6,347 nt of DNA from Bacillota bacterium (GTDB taxonomy: Bacteria; Bacillota; Bacilli; Alicyclobacillales; SLC66), in assembly GCA_021799325.1 (NCBI GenBank), contig JAJZAS010000093.1, forward strand, positions 1 to 6,347, in the 5' to 3' direction. The notes under the pieces were generated by a model. The model searched no databases. It was not told the DNA's origin and saw nothing but the letters and a program-made list of their open reading frames with translations. This document shows, piece after piece, positions 1-4,776 of this stretch (positions are counted from its first letter, which is position 1; every line of letters starts with the position of its first letter). Made by a program: the position numbers and the translations under genes.

Positions 1-442
1 CTTCCTGAAGTTCGCTTATGTTGGCCTCGATTTTGTCCTTTTGTTCCAAAATGAGTTTTAAATTATCTTGCAAGCTTACCAGACTCTTGTCAATCTCATC
101 GATCATATTCGACAATTCGTCCGCTCCTACTGTCTCTAGTCCAGAGAGCACTTTGTATAATTTCAGCCCGGAGAGCGCTGCAGAGGTAGCAATATTCGAA
201 GCTGCAAAGGCGAACCCGGGGGCTGCTGCCCTCACACCGGCACTGCTCATGCTGGCAAGCCAGCTTACCGCACGGCTGGCGGGGTTGCCGCGACGCTGCA
301 AAAACAGTTGCAAGTCTTCTTCTTTTACCAAGTATTTGCCGGTAGAATCGTCGGCTTTCAACTGTCCTGTGCGAATCCATCTGCGCACTGTCTCTTCCGA
401 AACGTTCAACCGGTAAGCAATTTCATATGTGGTAAAAAACAT
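1..442 (-). CDS. Helix-turn-helix (MerR/excisionase-like) DNA-binding protein with C-terminal coiled coil, partial
   Basis: Probable transcription regulator; only the first 147 codons are in the window, and the gene runs off the left edge still open. Residues about 3-50 form a MerR/excisionase-type helix-turn-helix domain: TTYEIAYRLNVSEETVRRWI contains the two helices (YEIAYRLN, then SEETVRRWI). The following GQL...GKYLVKEEDLQLFL is the wing and closing helix typical of this family. Residues about 55-95 are alanine/serine-rich and moderately hydrophobic, without the long apolar run of a clear membrane helix. Residues about 108-147 (LSNMIDEIDKSLVSLQDNL and onward) show heptad-like leucine/isoleucine spacing and many charged residues, suggesting a dimerising coiled coil. 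The ATG at 442 has AGGGTG (451-456) 8 nt upstream. It lies 74 bp downstream of manA in the same direction but has its own promoter-like element. Fold assignment is firm; target and role are unknown. Confidence 0.8.
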   Translation of the reverse strand, partial: MFFTTYEIAYRLNVSEETVRRWIRTGQLKADDSTGKYLVKEEDLQLFLQRRGNPASRAVSWLASMSSAGVRAAAPGFAFAASNIATSAALSGLKLYKVLSGLETVGADELSNMIDEIDKSLVSLQDNLKLILEQKDKIEANISELQE

Positions 443-450
443 CTCACACA

Positions 451-456
451 CACCCT
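451..456 (-). promoter_or_regulatory. Ribosome binding site of the HTH gene
   Basis: AGGGTG on the minus strand lies 8 nt before the ATG at 442 and supports that start. It overlaps the outer CA/TG repeat of the putative operator, so a protein bound there could affect promoter access, although this is inference. Confidence 0.55.
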
Positions 457-475
457 ATCACACGTATTTTTTACT

Positions 476-481
476 ATTATA
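476..481 (-). promoter_or_regulatory. Extended -10 promoter of the HTH gene
   Basis: The minus strand reads TGGTATAAT, a perfect TATAAT hexamer preceded by the TGn extension. No good TTGACA-like -35 box is visible 16-18 bp upstream, where the DNA is CA-rich; extended -10 promoters can work without one. Transcription would start near 469, giving a leader of about 27 nt before the ATG at 442. The hexamer sits almost exactly at the centre of the flanking inverted repeats. Confidence 0.6.
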
Positions 482-498
482 CCACATAACGTGTGTGT

Positions 499-517
499 TG
501 TGTGTGCGTATGCGCAT
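499..517. repeat. 19-bp alternating pyrimidine-purine tract
   Basis: From 499 to 517 the sequence alternates pyrimidine and purine at every base (TG repeats, then CGTATGCGCAT), including the 8-bp palindrome ATGCGCAT (510-517). A second alternating run occupies 489-498, separated by one break. Such tracts, especially with CG and TG steps, are known to favour left-handed Z-DNA under negative supercoiling. Its last base, 517, is the final base of the manA stop codon. TG-rich sequence also continues at 523-537 inside the manA 3' end. Confidence 0.5.
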
Positions 518-1443
518 TATTTTGTGTGTGTTTGTGTAGGAACGGCTACTAGTGCCACTTTACCATGACCTGTAAGCTCTATTTTCTCTGCATCTCCGTA
601 TAACCACGTGCGAAACAGCGCCTGCGTATCCAGAGATCCGAGCGGACGAACATCTCCCTCAAGCGTGATGATCACGAGCGAAAACCCGGGCCGTAACTGA
701 TTACCCCAATGCCCTTCTACCAACATCCCGGCAAATTCAAAATACGGCTGGCGATCATAGAGAACCGCCCCCGTGACTGGTTCCATCAGCCACTCAGTGA
801 GGGCATCAGGCACTCCTCGCTCTGCGGATTCTACCTGTTGTGGAAAAGAGGTGGCTAGGACGCCGTCATCTACGTGCAGTTGTCGCGGTTTCCCATTTTC
901 TAAGCGATCATAATCATAGAGCCGATAGGTCAGATCGGAAGCCTGCTGTACTTCAAGCACGATGAGTCCCGCCCCAAGTGCATGTACCGTCCCAGATGGC
1001 ACCGGGTAAAACTCACCGGGATGCACCTCCAGATAGCGCAGTCCCGATGTGATCTTCCCGTCTTCAATCGCTCGCTTCATCTCCTCGCGGGCGGCAAAGT
1101 GGTGACCATAGCAGATTCTTGCCCCCTTCGTTGCATCGAGGATGAGCCAGCCTTCTGTTTTGCCGCGGTCGCCTTTTTCCGCTGCCAACCGGTCATCCGG
1201 ATGCACCTGCACCGACAGGTCCGCGTTCGCATGTAGCACCTTGATAAGCACCGGAAACCACCGATTGGGATCATTCTCCCCGGTGATGGGTTGGCCCTTT
1301 GCGTCCAGGGTTCTTCCTGATGGATGGTCAGAGAGCAACCACGCTTCCCCAATCAATTGATCTTCCGGCGCTTTAGGAAACCACTCGCGAAGTTTCGTGC
1401 CGCCCCATACCCTTGGTTTGACCTGTGGATAAAATTCCCTCAT
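517..1443 (-). CDS. manA: Mannose-6-phosphate isomerase, class I
   Basis: Zinc-dependent cytosolic enzyme interconverting mannose-6-phosphate and fructose-6-phosphate. It is needed to use mannose and, in reverse, to make mannose precursors for surface glycans. The 308-residue length matches the short Bacillus-type class I family (about 315). The cupin core carries the expected metal ligands: Q79 and H81 in VQVHPDD, E97 in KTEGW, and H154 in GTVHALG. R174 in LTYRLYDYDR is the conserved active-site arginine region. The ATG at 1443 overlaps the upstream mutase stop as ATGA (1440-1443), and GAAGGGTGA (1450-1458) gives a Shine-Dalgarno site 6 nt away, so translation is probably coupled. The last codons (PTQTHTK) are written in TG/CA-repeat DNA, so the extreme C-terminus may be lineage-specific. 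No terminator hairpin follows the stop, so the transcript may continue into the HTH gene. Confidence 0.95.
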   Translation of the reverse strand: MREFYPQVKPRVWGGTKLREWFPKAPEDQLIGEAWLLSDHPSGRTLDAKGQPITGENDPNRWFPVLIKVLHANADLSVQVHPDDRLAAEKGDRGKTEGWLILDATKGARICYGHHFAAREEMKRAIEDGKITSGLRYLEVHPGEFYPVPSGTVHALGAGLIVLEVQQASDLTYRLYDYDRLENGKPRQLHVDDGVLATSFPQQVESAERGVPDALTEWLMEPVTGAVLYDRQPYFEFAGMLVEGHWGNQLRPGFSLVIITLEGDVRPLGSLDTQALFRTWLYGDAEKIELTGHGKVALVAVPTQTHTK

Positions 1444-3182
1444 TGGGCGTCACCCTTCAAGTAAGGCGCAATCCTTGAGGAAAATGCCTGATGAAGCGCC
1501 TTTAGCGCACGCTCCGCATCTTGCCAATCAGCCCCTTTTGCCCCCAAGTAGACTTTTAACTTCGGTTCAGTCCCGGATGGCCGAACCGCTAGCCAGGAAC
1601 CCCCCTGATAGAAGTACTTGACGACATCCGCCTCCGGCAACGTCAGCGTGGTTTGCTCGCCGGACGTCACGTCCCTTCGGGTAAGTGTGAGGTAATCCTC
1701 CACTGTTACAAGTGGTAATTCGTCAATTTCAATCGGTGTGGCATGCAATTCACTCATGAAACGTTGCATCTGCAAAAGCCCGCTTTGTCCTGCAAATGTA
1801 AACCCGAGCAATTGATCGCGAAAATATCCGTATTTCTCAAAAAGCGCATCGCGCGCAGCTACCAAGTCGCCGTAACGCTGCTTGCGATTCGCGGCCATAC
1901 TTGCTAAGAGCACCGTGGCCTGCACCGCGTCCTTATCCCTGACAAAAGGAAGCGCGAGATAGCCGACACTCTCCTCATACCCAAAGACAAACTGTGCGTT
2001 TCCCTCTTCTTCATAAACGTGTATGCGGTCGCCAATGTACTTGAACCCCGTTAATACCCGTTCCGTCACCACACCAAAAGGCTTTGCTACTTCCTCGCCA
2101 AAGTCTGACGTGACGATCGTGGTGACCACCCTACCATTTTCGGGCAGGTTGCCTTTTTTTTGCAGAATTTCGAGGTAAAAATCAAGCGCCAGCGCCCCCA
2201 CTTCATTCCCCGTCAGAAGCACATACTCGCCGCGGTGGTCCCGCGCCATCACCCCTACCCGGTCCGTATCCGGATCCGTTGCAAAAATCACGTCCGCCTT
2301 TGCGTCTAATGCGACTTTCACCGCCAGGTCATAGGCCGATTCTTCTTCCGGATTGGGTGACCTGGTAAAGCGAAAATCCGGATCCAACCGCATTTGTTCA
2401 GGCACCGTGAGCACCTCTGCAAACCCCGCGCGATGCAGGGCTTCTGGCACCACTTCCGCGCCTGTACCGTGAAGCGGCGTGTAAACCACCTTAAGGGATG
2501 ATTTTTCCTCATCATTCGCAAGGGAATAAAGAGAGGTAATCTCGCGATAATACGCTTCTTCAATCGCCTCGTCTGTTTCCGTGACCAATTTCCTAAATAG
2601 CGGATCCTCCGTACTGACAAACGGCACAGCAAACACATCTGTCTTGTCCTGCATCACCTTTACGATGGCATCCGCGTCCTCTGAAAGGATCTGCCCACCA
2701 TCTGCGCCGTAGACCTTATACCCGTTGTATTCAGGCGGATTGTGGCTGGCGGTAACCATTACGCCTGCGCCGCACTGAAGGTGTCGCACAGCAAACGACA
2801 AAAACGGCGTGGGCCTGGGCTGGCGGTATAATATGACCTCTACGCCAAACGCCACCGCCACCTGTGCGGTCGCTTCCGCAAATTCCCGCGACTGATGGCG
2901 ACCATCATAGCCTATTGCCAGCTTGCGCTTGTCAAGGCTTTTTTCCATGAGCCACTTGACCACTCCATAAGTAGCTCGCCTGACCGTATGTACATTCATG
3001 CGATTGATGCCCACCCCAAGTTTGGCTCGCATCCCGCCGGTACCAAATTCCAAATCCTTGGAAAATCTCTCTAGCAACTCCTCGTGTTTTGCTTCGCGCG
3101 TGAGTGCCTCCAGTTCCCGCAACAACAGCGCGTCCAGGCGTTCATCTTGTAGCCAGGATTGCCAAACTTGCTTTTTATCCAA
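1440..3182 (-). CDS. pgcA: Phosphoglucomutase/phosphomannomutase, PgcA-type alpha-D-phosphohexomutase
   Basis: Cytosolic mutase interconverting hexose-6- and hexose-1-phosphates. Glucose-1-phosphate supplies UDP-glucose for glycolipid and wall polymers; some relatives also act on mannose phosphates. All four family signatures are present (numbered from the TTG start): catalytic phosphoserine S146 in TASHNPPEYNGYKVY; magnesium loop D303, D305, D307 in DPDTDR; sugar-binding loop E403-E404-S405 in GYEESVGYL; and phosphate-binding loop RPSGTEPK (R534-K541). The substrate-loop form is that of PgcA/PGM2-like enzymes. The 580-residue length is close to Bacillus subtilis PgcA (about 581). The in-frame ATG at 3209 would add nine residues (MFGRKGFNK) but has no Shine-Dalgarno site. 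The TTG at 3182 has AGGAAGGGG 9 nt upstream, and its N-terminus aligns with the recalled B. subtilis protein. It follows the amidase by 41 nt and overlaps manA by 4 nt. The substrate preference, and hence the symbol, is less certain than the family. Confidence 0.93.
   Translation of the reverse strand: MDKKQVWQSWLQDERLDALLLRELEALTREAKHEELLERFSKDLEFGTGGMRAKLGVGINRMNVHTVRRATYGVVKWLMEKSLDKRKLAIGYDGRHQSREFAEATAQVAVAFGVEVILYRQPRPTPFLSFAVRHLQCGAGVMVTASHNPPEYNGYKVYGADGGQILSEDADAIVKVMQDKTDVFAVPFVSTEDPLFRKLVTETDEAIEEAYYREITSLYSLANDEEKSSLKVVYTPLHGTGAEVVPEALHRAGFAEVLTVPEQMRLDPDFRFTRSPNPEEESAYDLAVKVALDAKADVIFATDPDTDRVGVMARDHRGEYVLLTGNEVGALALDFYLEILQKKGNLPENGRVVTTIVTSDFGEEVAKPFGVVTERVLTGFKYIGDRIHVYEEEGNAQFVFGYEESVGYLALPFVRDKDAVQATVLLASMAANRKQRYGDLVAARDALFEKYGYFRDQLLGFTFAGQSGLLQMQRFMSELHATPIEIDELPLVTVEDYLTLTRRDVTSGEQTTLTLPEADVVKYFYQGGSWLAVRPSGTEPKLKVYLGAKGADWQDAERALKALHQAFSSRIAPYLKGDAQ
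1450..1458 (-). promoter_or_regulatory. Ribosome binding site of manA inside the mutase 3' end
   Basis: GAAGGGTGA on the minus strand lies 6 nt before the manA ATG and within the last codons of the upstream phosphohexomutase gene. Together with the ATGA stop/start overlap, it supports translational coupling of the two sugar-phosphate genes. Confidence 0.6.
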
Positions 3183-3191
3183 CTTGTTGAA

Positions 3192-3200
3192 CCCCTTCCT
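3192..3200 (-). promoter_or_regulatory. Shine-Dalgarno site deciding a TTG start for the mutase
   Basis: AGGAAGGGG on the minus strand is the best ribosome binding site near the mutase 5' end and ends 9 nt before the TTG at 3180-3182. The in-frame ATG at 3207-3209 lies upstream of this site and is preceded only by AT-rich DNA (3210-3236) without a purine-rich motif. This favours TTG initiation. Confidence 0.6.
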
Positions 3201-3223
3201 ACCAAACATTCATAAATTGAATT

Positions 3224-4612
3224 CTATTCAAATAACGGGGGAGCCTGAAAAGGGAAGGACTTTTCTAGCGCCGAGGCGACCTGAATCAGGATGTCTTCCC
3301 GCCCCGAGCCTGCTACCAACTGCACGGCAAGTGGAAGTCCTTTTTTGGATAAACCACAAGGAATGGACATCGCAGGCAAACCCGTCAGATTAAAGGGACT
3401 CGTGAAGCGATTCAGGTGCGGGCGAATGAGGTACAAAGAGCCTTCCATCTCAATTTCCCGGTCACCGATTGGCGTGGCCGGAAACCCGATCACCGGCGCG
3501 ACAAAAAAGTCAATATCGCCAAACCATTCGCTGATCCTTCTCGTCAACCTGCGCCGTGCCAGAAGGGCATTCGCATAGTCCGCGCCGCGCACTTCTTTCC
3601 CGTTAAGAAGTCTTGCCCGCACGTCTTCTCCATACGGCAATTCAGGATCTGCCAGCCACTTTTCATGCAATGCGTACGTTTCGCTCGATATGATCGTGTA
3701 CTGAATCCCCGGCGCGTCTTGTAGCATGGGTTCCTCTATCCGTTTTAAGCGCACTCCCGATTCTTCAATCACTCGCAACACATCGCGGATCTTCTCCGCT
3801 ACTTCCGGATCGAGTTGCTGCATAAAAAACGCTTCTTCAATTCCCGCCGTCATCCCCTGTATTGACTTTCCGATGGCTTCCCGGTAAGGGACTTTCGCAA
3901 ATGGCACACTGTGGGGATCTTCCGGATCATAGCCCGCCATGACCTCCAACATCCACGCGATATCTCTAACCGATCTTGCCATTGGCCCCACATGATCAAG
4001 CGAAAAAGCGAGTGGCATGACCCCTCTTACGCTGACGAGACCATAGGAGGGTTTCAATCCATAAACTCCTGTCATGGCAGCAGGGATGCGAATCGATCCT
4101 CCAGTATCCGTGCCTATCGAAGCAGGCGTCAAATCCGCTGCCACTGCCACCCCACTACCACCGCTTGATCCCCCAGAAATCCTCGCTACGTCCCATGGAT
4201 TGTGGACAGCGCCAAAGTGGGGGTTTTCAGAGGTAGTGCCGTAAGCAAACTCATGCATATTCAACTTACCCAGCAAAATAGCACCTTGCTCTTTTACTTT
4301 TTGCCAAACTGTCGCATCCTCATCAGGCACTCTGTCCGAAGTAATTTTGGCTGCTGCGGTAGTCGGCACATGAGCGGTGTCGACCAAATCCTTGATCGCC
4401 AAAGGGAGACCTTCCCAGGGCCGATCGTCTCTATTTTTCAGCCGCTCATCAGCAAGTTTCGCTGCGTTTTTTGCCTCGTCCTGCGGCACTGAGAGGAACG
4501 CGTTTAACATGGGATCCAACGCTTCGATCCGCGCTAAATAAAATTCGACAATCTCTGAAGCACTCACATCTCTTGCTTTTAGTTTCGTCACCCAATCCGT
4601 CAAGTCACGCAC
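3224..4612 (-). CDS. Amidase-signature family hydrolase
   Basis: A Ser-cisSer-Lys amidase of 462 residues hydrolysing an unidentified carboxamide. The triad is visible: K74 in LAIKDL, S149 in GGSSGGSG (the cis-serine, in the glycine/serine-rich signature), and nucleophile S173 in TDTGGSIRIPA. The 24-residue gap between the two serines matches the spacing known in this family. The N-terminal helix region (SASEIVEFYLARIEALDP) resembles GatA. However, no gatB or gatC is adjacent, the length is slightly short for GatA (about 485), and the operon partners are sugar-phosphate enzymes. A stand-alone amidase is therefore preferred over a Glu-tRNA(Gln) amidotransferase subunit. No signal peptide is seen, so it is predicted cytosolic. 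The GTG at 4612 is preceded by GGTGGAG a few bases upstream, and no other start codon lies between it and the in-frame stop at 4652-4654. It is the first gene of the minus-strand cluster. Confidence 0.9.
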   Translation of the reverse strand: MRDLTDWVTKLKARDVSASEIVEFYLARIEALDPMLNAFLSVPQDEAKNAAKLADERLKNRDDRPWEGLPLAIKDLVDTAHVPTTAAAKITSDRVPDEDATVWQKVKEQGAILLGKLNMHEFAYGTTSENPHFGAVHNPWDVARISGGSSGGSGVAVAADLTPASIGTDTGGSIRIPAAMTGVYGLKPSYGLVSVRGVMPLAFSLDHVGPMARSVRDIAWMLEVMAGYDPEDPHSVPFAKVPYREAIGKSIQGMTAGIEEAFFMQQLDPEVAEKIRDVLRVIEESGVRLKRIEEPMLQDAPGIQYTIISSETYALHEKWLADPELPYGEDVRARLLNGKEVRGADYANALLARRRLTRRISEWFGDIDFFVAPVIGFPATPIGDREIEMEGSLYLIRPHLNRFTSPFNLTGLPAMSIPCGLSKKGLPLAVQLVAGSGREDILIQVASALEKSFPFQAPPLFE

Positions 4613-4645
4613 TTGTCTCCACCGCCTCTCACAGGCTGTAACAAA

Positions 4646-4666
4646 GTGCGATCATCTGCATCGCAC
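4646..4666 (-). promoter_or_regulatory. Perfect 7-bp inverted repeat in the amidase leader
   Basis: GTGCGAT (4646-4652) and ATCGCAC (4660-4666) are exact inverted copies around a 7-nt spacer. On the minus strand the stem is followed by only TTTGTT, so it is at best a weak attenuator-like hairpin. The same symmetry could instead be a 21-bp operator for a dimeric repressor. It lies between the predicted amidase promoter and the GTG start. Function is not established. Confidence 0.4.
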
Positions 4667-4679
4667 CTTCATTAATGAT

Positions 4680-4685
4680 ATTGTA
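4680..4685 (-). promoter_or_regulatory. Candidate extended -10 promoter for the amidase-mutase-manA cluster
   Basis: The minus strand reads TGTTACAAT, a TGn-extended TACAAT hexamer (5 of 6 matches to TATAAT). No convincing -35 box lies at 16-18 bp. Transcription would begin near 4673, giving a leader of about 60 nt containing the 4646-4666 inverted repeat. A second minus-strand TACAAT at 4734-4739, with a poor -35 (TTTCGA) 17 bp upstream, is an alternative. Both are weak sequence-only predictions. Confidence 0.3.
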
Positions 4686-4765
4686 ACATGCCAATCCTAT
4701 TAAGGCTTACTGGCTTTTCCATCAGAATGAGTTATTGTATGCTATTACATATCATTTCGAAAAAT

Positions 4766-4772
4766 AGGTGAT
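4766..4772 (+). promoter_or_regulatory. Shine-Dalgarno site implying a TTG start for the SLH/GH18 gene
   Basis: AGGTGAT matches the 3' part of the full Shine-Dalgarno consensus AGGAGGTGAT. Placed in that register, it positions the ribosome about 8 nt before the TTG at 4777. The ATG at 4771-4773 lies inside the motif itself and so has no room for it. The TTG is therefore the more likely initiation codon. Confidence 0.5.
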
Positions 4773-4776
4773 GTTT

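Larger units (their letters stand above)
445..506. promoter_or_regulatory. Nested inverted repeat, putative autoregulatory operator
   Basis: The inner arms are CACACGT (459-465) and ACGTGTG (489-495), perfect 7-bp inverted copies with a centre-to-centre distance of 30 bp, about three helical turns. The outer arms are CACACACAC (445-453) and GTGTGTG (500-506), centred on almost the same axis (about 476-477). The -10 hexamer (476-481) lies in the middle. Two paired half-sites on the same face of the helix, astride a promoter, is the arrangement expected of a repressor or MerR-like activator controlling its own gene. The binder is inferred to be the HTH protein encoded immediately downstream. 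Confidence 0.5.

Noticed and set aside
18..416. A plus-strand 132-codon open frame opposite the HTH gene
   Set aside because: The minus strand encodes a clear HTH domain with its own ribosome site and promoter; the plus-strand product is a serine-rich shadow.
505..520. TGCG-CATA-CGCA stem near the manA stop as an intrinsic terminator
   Set aside because: The stem is only 4 bp and no T-run follows on the minus strand, so termination there is not supported.
443..537. CA/TG-rich repeats as a CRISPR or tandem-repeat array
   Set aside because: The units are short dinucleotide runs without regular repeat-spacer structure; dyad symmetry about the promoter explains them better.
2154..2161. A8 run (minus strand) in the mutase as a programmed frameshift site
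   Set aside because: The reading frame is intact across it, all downstream catalytic motifs are in frame, and no alternative-frame product is conserved as far as can be seen.
2998..3393. A plus-strand 131-codon open frame across the amidase-mutase junction
   Set aside because: It overlaps two well-supported minus-strand genes, is low-complexity and Ser/Pro/Arg-rich, and lacks any family signature.
3224..4612. Naming the amidase GatA (tRNA-dependent amidotransferase subunit A)
   Set aside because: The catalytic signature is shared by the whole amidase family, no gatC or gatB is adjacent, and the length and neighbours suit a stand-alone amidase better.
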